A DNA stretch of 64,000 nt, taken from contig CAMOIE010000006.1 of assembly GCA_946615905.1 (NCBI GenBank), forward strand, positions 83,237-147,236. The letters run 5' to 3'. Source of the stretch: an uncultured Treponema sp. (GTDB taxonomy: Bacteria > Spirochaetota > Spirochaetia > Treponematales > Treponemataceae). Positions 34,081-42,883 of this stretch are shown here, one piece after another (the first letter of the stretch is position 1; every line of letters starts with the position of its first letter). The position numbers and the translations under genes are program-made. The notes under the pieces are model-generated. The model had not been told where the DNA came from. It ran no database searches and saw only the letters and a list, made by a program, of their open reading frames with translations.

Positions 34081-36484
34081 AAAAGAGAGCAAAACGGAAG
34101 TAATGAGCGAAGAAAAAGAGTCCCCAAAGAAAAAACGGACTGTGGCAAAAGAAAGAGCAACAAAAAGCCGCAAGAGTCCGCAAAATTCAAGACTCCTTTT
34201 CTCAAATGAATTTTATTCAGACCTGACTTCCGATGAGACTCTTTACTGCGCCCTAGTGAGAAATTCCTTCTCAAAGGGAATCATCACGGACGTTACGATT
34301 CCAGATTTGCCTGAGGGCTACCACTTTTACTCGACCGCTGACATTCCGGGCAAAAATCAATTTGACACTCTTGGAACCAAAATTCCGGTCTTTTATTCTG
34401 GAAAAATCCGCTACAAGGGAGAGCCGCTTGGGATTCTTGCAGGCCCTGACTATGAGGAAGTCCAGGAACTTGCGAAAAAGGCGAAAATCACACTAGACGG
34501 GACAGAGCTTTTATCCGCGGCAAAAAAATTCGAGGATAGCCCCTCCCTTCACATAGAGGGCTTTAAAAGAGAAGAGAATCAGAGTCCATCCGAAAATCAA
34601 GAAAGGGTGGCAAATCCTGACACAAGCAAAGTCCTGCGTTTTGAGCGAAAAATTGAGTCGGGACTTAGTGGCGAAGACTTTGAAAAATGCTTTGACCTGG
34701 CCACAATCGAAGGAAAATGGAAGAGCGGCCTTCATATCCACTGCGCAAGCGAAACAGCAGGAGCCTTTTCTTTTGTAAAGAACGGCATTCTCCACGTCAT
34801 GACACCCAGCCGCTGGATAAAAAATCTGCGGACAGCCCTTTCAAGCGTGACAAAATTTCCGCCTGAAAAAATCGTAATCACAAGGACAAAAACATCCGCC
34901 GCAAAACCAAATCTTTGGAAAAGTACGGCTCTCGCCTGTCAGGCGGCGGTCGCGGCGGTAAATTCAGGAAAAGCCGTAAAACTCGTCTTGACCCGCGAGG
35001 AAGAAGAGACTTTTATAGAAAATCCCCTTTCCGTTGAATTTTTTTATAAAACAGCTGTCTGGCCTGACGGAAGAATCGAGGCCGCAGATGTGGACATCAG
35101 TCTGGATGTAGGGGCGGAAAATCCTTTCGCGGAGGAAATCATAAACAGACTCTGCATTTCCTGCCTCGGCCCTTACGCGATTCCCAACGTGCGGATAAGG
35201 GCAAGGGCGTATTCGTCTGACTCCGTGCCGTCATCGCTAAAAATCGAGGCCGCAGACTATCAGGCCTCCTACGCAATTGAAAACCAGATGGAAAAAATCG
35301 CTGACTCAATCGGAGTCGACCCCCTTTCCTTGAGGGTAACGAACGCGGGAACAAAAACGACATTGAGCCGGCAAAAAGTAAAATTCGCCCCGTCACACGT
35401 TTTTGAGACCCTCAACGCCGTCTGCGTAAAATCCGACTTTTTGCGGAAATACACGACTTACCGCATGAACAAGGAAAACGAGTACCTCCGCGACAACATC
35501 TCCCCCTTTGCCCCGCCCCTGAGGGGAATTTCCCTTGTCTCGGCAGCAGCCGGCTCTTTTTTCTACGGAACGATTTTTTCTATAAAAGACGTTTTTATGG
35601 AAGTCGCCACACAAAAAGACGGCAGTTTGAAAATCAACAGTATCCCCCCGTCACCAGTGATTCAAAAAATCTGGACAAAAATCGCCGCATCAATTCTTGG
35701 GCTGGACGAGGGCAAAATCACATTCGCCTCGGAATTTGCGGAAGACCCGGAAGGGCCTGAGAATATTTCCTCGAACGTGGCCCTGAACACAATGCTACTG
35801 AAAAAATGCTGCGAAACCTTAAAACGCAAAAAGGTCGCTTCCGGTCAATGCGTCAGCGTGAAAAAAGGACTTTCCCCGGCGCAGAAAAAACTCTGGAACA
35901 AGGAAGATTTTTCAGGCACCCCCTTTTACTCAACGTCGTTCGCCTCTATGGTCTTAGAGCTTTCCTACAATCCGGCGACTTACCACGAGACGGTCAACGG
36001 GATTTGGATTGTGGTTGACGGGGGCCGGCTTCTTGACAGCAAAACAGCCGAGTCTTCGATAAAAAAATCAATCCGTCAGGCTCTGTCATCCCTGGTGGAA
36101 AATTCCGATGTACCATGCAAAAACATCACGGTTCAGTTCGTCCAGTCTGAAGACGAACCTAAGCAAATCGGGGAAATAGCCCTGTCACTGCTTCCTGCTG
36201 CCTACACAGCTGCCCTCTCCCAGGCTTTGGCCTCGACAGTCTCAACCCTGCCGCTTAAAAACGACTCCCTGTTTAAAATCAGCGAGGAAGAGGCGGAGCG
36301 AGAAAAGGTCGAGTTCGAGGAGCAGATTCTTCTGGAAAAAGTTAAGGATGAGAAAAAGGACGAAAAAGATGCTTCTCCTGACGAAGACAAAAAGTCCGAA
36401 GCCCTGTCTCAAAACTCCACTCCGGAGGAAGACGAAATCACGGACATCATTGAAGAAATCCAGAATTCTGGAGGCGAAATTTGA
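34073..36484 (+). CDS. Xanthine dehydrogenase-like molybdopterin subunit, divergent
   Basis: 803 residues. Residues ~1-45 and the last ~55 are charged, low-complexity tails. Between them: an a/b hammerhead domain (GKIRYKGEPLGILAG near residue 110) and the aldehyde oxidase/xanthine dehydrogenase catalytic domain (SIGVDPLSLRVTN and a late QIGEIALSLLPAAYTAAL, keeping the Glu of the GxGE motif). The glycine-rich GGGFGG loop that binds the cofactor is not seen; TSAAKPNLW stands there. It may be a specialised or cofactor-poor relative. The next two genes supply the Fe-S and FAD subunits. Substrate unknown. Confidence 0.75.
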   Translation: MSEKESKTEVMSEEKESPKKKRTVAKERATKSRKSPQNSRLLFSNEFYSDLTSDETLYCALVRNSFSKGIITDVTIPDLPEGYHFYSTADIPGKNQFDTLGTKIPVFYSGKIRYKGEPLGILAGPDYEEVQELAKKAKITLDGTELLSAAKKFEDSPSLHIEGFKREENQSPSENQERVANPDTSKVLRFERKIESGLSGEDFEKCFDLATIEGKWKSGLHIHCASETAGAFSFVKNGILHVMTPSRWIKNLRTALSSVTKFPPEKIVITRTKTSAAKPNLWKSTALACQAAVAAVNSGKAVKLVLTREEEETFIENPLSVEFFYKTAVWPDGRIEAADVDISLDVGAENPFAEEIINRLCISCLGPYAIPNVRIRARAYSSDSVPSSLKIEAADYQASYAIENQMEKIADSIGVDPLSLRVTNAGTKTTLSRQKVKFAPSHVFETLNAVCVKSDFLRKYTTYRMNKENEYLRDNISPFAPPLRGISLVSAAAGSFFYGTIFSIKDVFMEVATQKDGSLKINSIPPSPVIQKIWTKIAASILGLDEGKITFASEFAEDPEGPENISSNVALNTMLLKKCCETLKRKKVASGQCVSVKKGLSPAQKKLWNKEDFSGTPFYSTSFASMVLELSYNPATYHETVNGIWIVVDGGRLLDSKTAESSIKKSIRQALSSLVENSDVPCKNITVQFVQSEDEPKQIGEIALSLLPAAYTAALSQALASTVSTLPLKNDSLFKISEEEAEREKVEFEEQILLEKVKDEKKDEKDASPDEDKKSEALSQNSTPEEDEITDIIEEIQNSGGEI

Positions 36485-36957
36485 AAATTCCCCTGACTTT
36501 GAACGGTGAAAAAATCATTTTGGACTGCAAGGCCGATGAGCCGCTGATTGAAATCTTGCGCAAGCGGGGACTTTTTTCCGTAAAAAACGGCTGCGGTAAG
36601 GGAATTTGTGGCTCCTGCACTGTTTTATTGGACGGAAAAGCGGTTTCCTCCTGCAAAATCCCGGTCGGAATAGTCCGGGACTCAAAGATTGAGACATTGG
36701 AGCATTTCGAAAAAAATCCAGCATACGATGACATAATCAGTGGCTTTAACAAGGCCGGAATCAGCCTCTGCGGTTTCTGCAACGCCGCGAGGATTTTGCT
36801 GACCCACGATTTAATCAGCCACGTCTACAGACCGACAAAAGACCAGCTAGACCACGTTGCCGCATCAGTAAAATGCTCCTGCACAGAAAAAGGAATCTTT
36901 GAGAACGGAATTTTGTATGCAGTGGCAAACAAACATTCGCGCGAAGGGAGAAAATAA
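36481..36957 (+). CDS. Xanthine dehydrogenase-like 2Fe-2S subunit
   Basis: 158 residues, TTG start with GGAGG (36470-36474) six bases upstream and overlapping the previous stop (TTGA). First cluster ligands in NGCGKGICGSC...SSC; second cluster in CGFCNAAR and KCSC. It relays electrons between the molybdenum site and FAD. Length is normal for the family. Stop and next ATG overlap as TAATG. Confidence 0.88.
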   Translation: MKIPLTLNGEKIILDCKADEPLIEILRKRGLFSVKNGCGKGICGSCTVLLDGKAVSSCKIPVGIVRDSKIETLEHFEKNPAYDDIISGFNKAGISLCGFCNAARILLTHDLISHVYRPTKDQLDHVAASVKCSCTEKGIFENGILYAVANKHSREGRK

Positions 36958-37748
36958 TGTCGTCAATACTGTATGCGAAAAATCTTCAGGATGTCTTCTA
37001 CCAGATTAAGACAGTCCAAGGTCTGCAAATCACGGGCGGCTGCACGAGCGTAAACCCTCTGCCTCCAAAATTCTTGTCAATCCGAAATGTCGCGGAACTG
37101 AAAGCAATCGACAAGCACGAGCGGTATTTTGACTTCGGACCGGCAGTAACGATTGACGAATTAGAGGCAATCGGGGAAAAACTCCCGCCGGTTCTCTCTC
37201 AGGCCGTAAAATCAGTGGGAAACGCCCGCATAAAAAACATGGGGACTTTGGGCGGAAACATCTGCCAGCCGGAAGTAAAAGGAACCCTCTATGCCCCCCT
37301 TTTAGCTCTCGACGCAAAACTTGAATACAAAAATGAATTTGAAAGTGTTTTTATTCCGCTGACAAAAGTGGAAACAGCTCCAAAAGATTCAGTTCTGACA
37401 AAAATCAGAGTTCCGATTCAAAACTGGGAAGTCGAAGACTTCAAGAGGGTCGGCCCATACAGGACCCTCACGGAGGATTCCGCCTCATTCGCTTTTTTGG
37501 CTGACACGCAGTCGGGAATTCTTACGACAATCAGAATTGCATTCGCAGGCTCTGTCTTTTTCAGAAGCCTGGAAGCGGAAAATGCCCTGCTCGGTTCTAG
37601 ACTGCCATTGCATTCCGTCACGATTTTGCAAATTTTGGAAAAGGCGGCAGACCAGTTTGACCTAGCGGCAAAAGACAGGGAGCTGAATCCTGTCCTACGG
37701 AACCGATTTTTGAACCTGCTGAAATACTCCCTTGAGCAGTTAACTTAA
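36957..37748 (+). CDS. Xanthine dehydrogenase-like FAD subunit
   Basis: 263 residues. FAD-binding type-2/CO-dehydrogenase flavoprotein fold: TGGCTSV near residue 25, GNARIKNMGTLGGNICQP around residue 95, and a C-terminal CO_deh_flav_C region. Typical length is ~280. It completes a three-subunit molybdenum hydroxylase (order: Mo, Fe-S, FAD). No molybdenum cofactor genes are seen in this window. Confidence 0.83.
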   Translation: MSSILYAKNLQDVFYQIKTVQGLQITGGCTSVNPLPPKFLSIRNVAELKAIDKHERYFDFGPAVTIDELEAIGEKLPPVLSQAVKSVGNARIKNMGTLGGNICQPEVKGTLYAPLLALDAKLEYKNEFESVFIPLTKVETAPKDSVLTKIRVPIQNWEVEDFKRVGPYRTLTEDSASFAFLADTQSGILTTIRIAFAGSVFFRSLEAENALLGSRLPLHSVTILQILEKAADQFDLAAKDRELNPVLRNRFLNLLKYSLEQLT

Positions 37749-37755
37749 AAAAAAA

Positions 37756-37836
37756 TTGACTTTTTATAATTTCGTGCTAGGCTTGTAAAAGACAGTTTAA
37801 ACAAATTGTTAGAAAAGCTGTCTTTTGGAGGTCTTT
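37756..37836 (+). promoter_or_regulatory. Promoter and leader hairpin of the ABC importer operon
   Basis: TTGACT (37756-37761), 16 bases, TAGGCT with an upstream TG (extended -10). In the leader, AAAAGACAG (37787-37795) pairs with CTGTCTTTT (37818-37826); the 3' arm touches the Shine-Dalgarno GGAGGT (37827-37832), so folding may affect translation or mRNA stability. Confidence 0.5.
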
Positions 37837-39159
37837 ATGAAAAAACTACTTGCAGCCGGCTCGATTTTGCTGACTCTCGGAATTTTGGCTGGATGTTCAA
37901 AAAAAGAAACTGTTCAACTTTCGCCTGTCGACAAAATCATTGCCGAAGCTCAGGGGATGAGCCTTGAGGAATTGGCGAAAAAGGCCATCGAGGAATCAAA
38001 AGGAGCGACTTTCTACGGAGTCGGAAACTCTTCCCGCGGAAAATCAGCCCTTCCCCTCTTCATCGACTACTTGAAGTCAATTGACCCCAGCTACACGCTG
38101 AACTTTGAATGGCAGCAGCCTAAAAACAACAAGATTTTCGACCAGCTGACCGCAGACGCCCAGAAAGAGACAGGCACTTTCGCCATGACCCTTATCCAGG
38201 ACGGAAACCAGATTCAGACAAAAATGGTCGACACAAATATCCTGAAACGCTTCGTCCCAAAAGAATGGGCTGAGGCAAACGGAACAACAGCCGAAAAATT
38301 CACAGAATTCCTTCCATTGCAGACTTTGAACAAGGTTTTCATGTTCAACTCAACTGGAAGCAAAAAATACGCTAACTGCTGGGATTTCGTCGCGGAAGGC
38401 CAGCACTCACTCTACATGGACATCGACTCAGAGCTTGTCGGAAAGAACTTCCTCTACATGCTCACAAAAGACGAATACGCCAACTGGCTCAAGGATGCCT
38501 ATGACAAGCTCGATGCGGGAACAAAAGCCTACGTTGACAAATTTGTGAACGCAGTCGCAAATGACGCAAAAGACTTCGGTCTCGGAGCAAACGGAAAATA
38601 CGCCCTCGCATGGATTAAAATGTGGGTTGAGTCATACTCAGCGCAGACTGACGACGGCCCGATCTGCAACACACTCGTCTCAAAGTCAGCGAAAGACCAG
38701 TCAGGACTTCTCGTATACTCAAAGCTCCGCTCTGTAAAGGAGTCATCAGAGGTCTCTGTCAACAACATCAAGGTCGCGGCCTATGAGGACGGCTATCAGG
38801 GAATCGGCGGCTACGGCTACAAGCACTACCTCTTTGTCACAAAGAACTCCCCTCTTCCGTGGACATCATGCGCCTTTATCGCTTACATGACATGTACAAA
38901 AGAAGGATTCCAGGCTTGGGGTAAGGACATGGGCGGCTACTCAGGAAACCCGAACGTCGCAAAGGCGACAGAGGAAGCCTACCACCACTCAACAGGCGGA
39001 AACAAAGACGGCGTTACAGTATTCCCGGCAAAGAACGACCGTGGCTACGACTGGTGGACGACAAGCGGCAAACTGGTTCTCGAAGACCCTGCTTACTGCG
39101 CGTCAGTCGCATTCACAGTCGGCTCTTGGATTGAGCTTTTGACAAAATACAGCAACTAA
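37837..39159 (+). CDS. ABC importer solute-binding lipoprotein
   Basis: 440 residues from the ATG at 37837, after GGAGGT. Lipoprotein signal ends LAGCSKK. The mature protein resembles extracellular solute-binding proteins of the iron/thiamine/phosphonate type (TFYGVGNSSRGKSALPLFIDYLK, then aromatic-rich ligand-cleft segments), but ligand cannot be assigned. It leads an operon with a fused permease and an ATPase. Confidence 0.82.
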   Translation: MKKLLAAGSILLTLGILAGCSKKETVQLSPVDKIIAEAQGMSLEELAKKAIEESKGATFYGVGNSSRGKSALPLFIDYLKSIDPSYTLNFEWQQPKNNKIFDQLTADAQKETGTFAMTLIQDGNQIQTKMVDTNILKRFVPKEWAEANGTTAEKFTEFLPLQTLNKVFMFNSTGSKKYANCWDFVAEGQHSLYMDIDSELVGKNFLYMLTKDEYANWLKDAYDKLDAGTKAYVDKFVNAVANDAKDFGLGANGKYALAWIKMWVESYSAQTDDGPICNTLVSKSAKDQSGLLVYSKLRSVKESSEVSVNNIKVAAYEDGYQGIGGYGYKHYLFVTKNSPLPWTSCAFIAYMTCTKEGFQAWGKDMGGYSGNPNVAKATEEAYHHSTGGNKDGVTVFPAKNDRGYDWWTTSGKLVLEDPAYCASVAFTVGSWIELLTKYSN

Positions 39160-39169
39160 TAATTGACTA

Positions 39170-39240
39170 ATTTGGGCGTTCCGCCGTTCGTCTTGCGAGC
39201 GGCGGCGCGCTTTCCGTGGTTCCGCAGCCACTTTTACGAG
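39170..39240. repeat. Short GC-rich repeat block (copy 4)
   Basis: Between importer genes. Begins TTTGGGCG and contains TTTCCGTGGTT shared with copy 1 and a CCGCCG...CGGCGG inverted repeat. It may modulate the ratio of binding protein to permease mRNA. Confidence 0.5.
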
Positions 39241-39254
39241 GAGAGGAGCTTTTT

Positions 39255-41081
39255 ATGAGTTCAAATGAAAAATCTTTGAGCAAAAGTCTCATTTTTAAAT
39301 ACAAACTGAAAACATTCTTTTCAAAACCGCAAAACATAATCCTGCTCGCATTTGGAATTGTGCTGACATTTTCCACGGTAGCTCCGATTATCGCAATCGT
39401 CCGGGACACGTTGGAAATTCACCCCGGTACAATCGACCAGCATTTGACCGGCCGGGTCGCCGGATTCACAGTCGTAAACTACATAGACCTTTTCACAAGC
39501 AAGCTTGCCATGACAAACCTCTGGAAGCCGCTTATAAACACCCTTGCGCTCTCAATCTCCACCTGTTTTATCTCAATCGTATACGGTGGATTTTTCGCCT
39601 TTTTGGTGACGCGAACCAATCTTCCTTTCAAAAAATATCTTTCGTCAATATTCATATTTCCATATATCATGCCCCAGTGGACACTCGCCGTCGTCTGGCA
39701 GAACATGTTCAACTCCAACGCGGTCTGCGGCACTGCCGACGGACTTTTAGCCTCCCTCTTTGGAATCAACATGCCCCACTGGTGGTGCATGGGAATTTTC
39801 CCGTCAGCGGTAGTCCTCGGCCTTCACTACGCCCCTTTCGCCTACATTCTGATTGGCGGAATCTTCAAGAACATGGACGCTAACCTTGAGGAGGCCGCCA
39901 CGATTCTGGACACGCCAAAATACAAAATCATGCTCAGAATCACAGTCCCGATGATAAAGCCCGCGATTCTCTCGACGATTCTTCTGGTCTTCGGCTCGGC
40001 CATGGGTTCTTATCCGGTTCCTCATTACTTGAATTTAACGACCCTCTCCACAAAATATATTTCGATGAACGCAAAGTACACAGGCGAGGCCTCTGTCCTT
40101 GCAATCATCATGATGCTTTTCGGAGTCGCGATTTTGGGTCTGAACCAAATGTCCCTCAAGTCCCGCAAAAACTACACGACCGTCACCGGAAAGTCAGGTC
40201 AGCTGAGCAAAATCAACCTTGGAAAAATCGGCAAGTACATTTTCGGAGTGGCCTTTATCCTGCTCACCTTCTTCACGTCAATCTGGCCGATTATCCTCTT
40301 CGCCCTTGAGACCTTCCTACCCAACCCCGGCGACTATTCATTCTTGTATACTCTCGACCCGCAGAATCTGACATCAAAATGGTGGATGACGGCGGAAAAC
40401 CTCACGGAAAACGGCCTCTACGGTCAGAAGGGAATTTTCTTCAACAACACAATCTGGCACGCATTCCGTGGAACCCTCCTGCTCTCATTCGCCTGCGCCC
40501 TGATTGCAGGAACAATCGGAACTCTGATCGGTTATGCGGTCTCCAAAAACAGGCGGTCAAAGTGGGCGAACTACGTCAACAACGTGGCCTTCCTTCCATA
40601 TCTAATGCCGTCTTTGGCTGTCGGTGCCGCCTTCTTCATACTCTTCTCGAACAAGCACATCAATCTGTTCAACACCTACTGGCTTTTGATTATCGCGGGT
40701 GTGGTAAAATACATCCCCTTCGCAAGCCGTGCCTCCCTGAACTCAATGCTGCAGATTTCGGGAGAACTTGAGGAAGCCGCCGTAATCCAGAACATTCCCT
40801 GGTTCAAGCGGATGATAAAAATCATTATCCCGATTCAAAAGTCGTCCATAATCTCAGGCTACACCCTGCCCTTTATGACCTGCCTCCGAGAACTTTCGCT
40901 CTTCTTGCTTTTGTGTACCCAGGGCTTCATTCTCTCAACGACGCTGGACTACTTCGACGAGATGGGTCTGTACGCATTCTCAAGCGCAATCAACCTGATT
41001 TTGATTGTGACGATTTTGTTCTTCAACACACTGGTAAATAAAGTGACCGGGGCCAGCCTCGACTCTGGAATCGGAAAATAA
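39255..41081 (+). CDS. ABC importer permease, fused double domain
   Basis: 608 residues from the ATG at 39255 (GAGGAG upstream; an earlier in-frame start lies in repeat sequence). Two copies of the MetI-like permease domain, each with an EAA loop (NLEEAATILDTP and ELEEAAVIQNIP), about 12 membrane helices. This matches FbpB/ThiP-type permeases that act as one polypeptide. Substrate unknown. Confidence 0.88.
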   Translation: MSSNEKSLSKSLIFKYKLKTFFSKPQNIILLAFGIVLTFSTVAPIIAIVRDTLEIHPGTIDQHLTGRVAGFTVVNYIDLFTSKLAMTNLWKPLINTLALSISTCFISIVYGGFFAFLVTRTNLPFKKYLSSIFIFPYIMPQWTLAVVWQNMFNSNAVCGTADGLLASLFGINMPHWWCMGIFPSAVVLGLHYAPFAYILIGGIFKNMDANLEEAATILDTPKYKIMLRITVPMIKPAILSTILLVFGSAMGSYPVPHYLNLTTLSTKYISMNAKYTGEASVLAIIMMLFGVAILGLNQMSLKSRKNYTTVTGKSGQLSKINLGKIGKYIFGVAFILLTFFTSIWPIILFALETFLPNPGDYSFLYTLDPQNLTSKWWMTAENLTENGLYGQKGIFFNNTIWHAFRGTLLLSFACALIAGTIGTLIGYAVSKNRRSKWANYVNNVAFLPYLMPSLAVGAAFFILFSNKHINLFNTYWLLIIAGVVKYIPFASRASLNSMLQISGELEEAAVIQNIPWFKRMIKIIIPIQKSSIISGYTLPFMTCLRELSLFLLLCTQGFILSTTLDYFDEMGLYAFSSAINLILIVTILFFNTLVNKVTGASLDSGIGK

Positions 41082-41086
41082 ATTCG

Positions 41087-41215
41087 GGCGTTGCACGCTT
41101 TCGCGTGCCGCTCACTAGGTTTCGGTGCCCTCATTCGCGACAGGCTTTCGACAAGCTCCAGCCCATCGCGAACAGCTCCGCCGCCACTACAATCGCTAAC
41201 GCATTTGCAAAACAG
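41087..41215. repeat. GC-rich repeat block with REP-like hairpin (copy 5)
   Basis: Starts TTCGGGCG. Module GGTTTCGGTGCCCTCATT (41118-41135) is identical to 44049-44066 on the other strand. Hairpin TCGCGA-CA-GGCT, loop TTCGACAAGCTCC, AGCC-CA-TCGCGA (41135-41171). Contains CTACAATC near its end. Within the importer operon. Confidence 0.7.
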
Positions 41216-41224
41216 GAGATTTTT

Positions 41225-42868
41225 ATGCCGGCAATTAAACTTTCAAATATCACAAAAAGATGGGGAAAATTCTTCGGAGTAGACAACGTTTCTCTCGATA
41301 TCCCCGACAACTCATTCATCACACTTCTGGGACCTTCCGGCTGCGGAAAGACCACGATTCTCCGCATGATTGCGGGTCTTGAGACCCCGACCGAGGGAAA
41401 AATTGAAATCGGCGGCCGAGTGGTCTTCGACTCCTCAAAGGGAATCAACATTCCGGCCAACAAGCGCAAAGTCGGCTTCCTTTTCCAAAACTACGCCCTC
41501 TGGCCCAACATGACCGTCTACCAGAATATTTCTTTCGGACTCAAAAACGTCAAGGAAGAGCTGCCCCTGATAGACGCTACAGCCCTGCAAATTTCAGATG
41601 AAATCCGCGTATTGAAATTCGCCGGAGAAGTAGCCGACGAAATCAACGCCTGCAAGGACAAGACTGGAAAAATCGACTCGACAAAGGCCTGCCTAAAGCT
41701 GATTGACGACTTCTCAATCTCGATGTTCACGGCAAAGAAAATCCTGGCCCTCAATTTGCAGGTAGAGCCGAAGGCCTCGATAAAGGGCAACGCGGAAATA
41801 AACGCTCTGGAAGCTGAACTCAAAAAAATCACAGAGGGCTGGAAAGCCAAGGGCATGGACTTGAACGACAAGTGCGAGGTCACGCAAAACGGACAAGTCG
41901 TCCGAAAAGTCCGCAGGCTGACAGCAGAGGAAATCGATCTGAAAGTCCGACAATGCTCCAAAGTCGTAAAAATCGGCATGTTCATGGACAGGTATCCGGC
42001 AGAGCTTTCTGGCGGTCAGCAGCAGCGCGTCGCAATCGCAAGAACCCTAGCTCCAAGCCCCGAAGTCCTCTTTATGGACGAGCCGCTCTCAAACCTTGAC
42101 GCAAAGCTCCGCCTTGAGATGCGCTATGAGCTACAGCGTCTGCACGTTGAGACCGGCGCGACTTTCGTCTACGTCACCCACGACCAGATGGAAGCCATGA
42201 CGCTGGCGACAAAAATCTGCCTTATGAACAACGGCGTTCTCCAGCAGTACGATGCCCCCCTTACAGTCTACAAGGAACCGGTCAACCTTTTTGCGGCGGA
42301 CTTCGTAGGAAATCCGTCAATCAACTTCATCGAGGCAAAGGCCAGCCAAGAAGGGGACGGTTCTGTCAAAGTGAAGATTTTCGACAAAATGGAGGCGAAA
42401 TTCGTCCCGAACGAAAAGCTCGACTTGGCCGCATGGTTTGCAAAACGGGACTCAGAGGCACAGGCGAAAAATCAGGCGGAAACAGAGCGTCTTAAGGTCA
42501 AGGGAGCCGTAGAAAAGGCAAACAAGGATGAGGTTTTCAAGCCGAGAATCCAAAAGGTCGAGGAAGTTGACTATTCAGTTTTGGACGACGGGGAAGTCAC
42601 AAACGAGGATTTGATTCTGGCAGTCCGGCCGGAACATCTTACGATTGAGGACGGGGGAAAATTCCCGGCAACAATCTACGGAACCATGCCTACGGGTATG
42701 GAATCAACCCTCAAATTCAACGTGAACGGCTACCTGCTCACCGGTGTTGAATTCGGCTCGGCCGCTTGGAAAATCGGCACGGAAGTCAATCTCAACATCA
42801 AGGGGGCAGGAGTCCTGCTGTTCGACAAAAAATCCGGCCTCAAAATCGCCGAAGGTAAAATCGAATAG
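41225..42868 (+). CDS. ABC importer ATPase with large insertion
   Basis: 547 residues from the ATG at 41225 (AGGAG upstream). Walker A GPSGCGKTT (36-44), Q-loop Gln88, signature LSGGQQQ (261-267), Walker B VLFMDEP, D-loop SNLD, switch His in THDQMEAM. Between the Q-loop and the signature there are ~173 residues where MalK-type ATPases have ~53, so ~120 residues are inserted in the helical subdomain, rich in Lys/Glu/Ala helices. The C-terminal TOBE region is also extended (~25-60 charged residues). Unusual architecture; motifs are intact, so it should be active. Confidence 0.9.
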   Translation: MPAIKLSNITKRWGKFFGVDNVSLDIPDNSFITLLGPSGCGKTTILRMIAGLETPTEGKIEIGGRVVFDSSKGINIPANKRKVGFLFQNYALWPNMTVYQNISFGLKNVKEELPLIDATALQISDEIRVLKFAGEVADEINACKDKTGKIDSTKACLKLIDDFSISMFTAKKILALNLQVEPKASIKGNAEINALEAELKKITEGWKAKGMDLNDKCEVTQNGQVVRKVRRLTAEEIDLKVRQCSKVVKIGMFMDRYPAELSGGQQQRVAIARTLAPSPEVLFMDEPLSNLDAKLRLEMRYELQRLHVETGATFVYVTHDQMEAMTLATKICLMNNGVLQQYDAPLTVYKEPVNLFAADFVGNPSINFIEAKASQEGDGSVKVKIFDKMEAKFVPNEKLDLAAWFAKRDSEAQAKNQAETERLKVKGAVEKANKDEVFKPRIQKVEEVDYSVLDDGEVTNEDLILAVRPEHLTIEDGGKFPATIYGTMPTGMESTLKFNVNGYLLTGVEFGSAAWKIGTEVNLNIKGAGVLLFDKKSGLKIAEGKIE

Positions 42869-42883
42869 GCGGAAAACGTCTTT

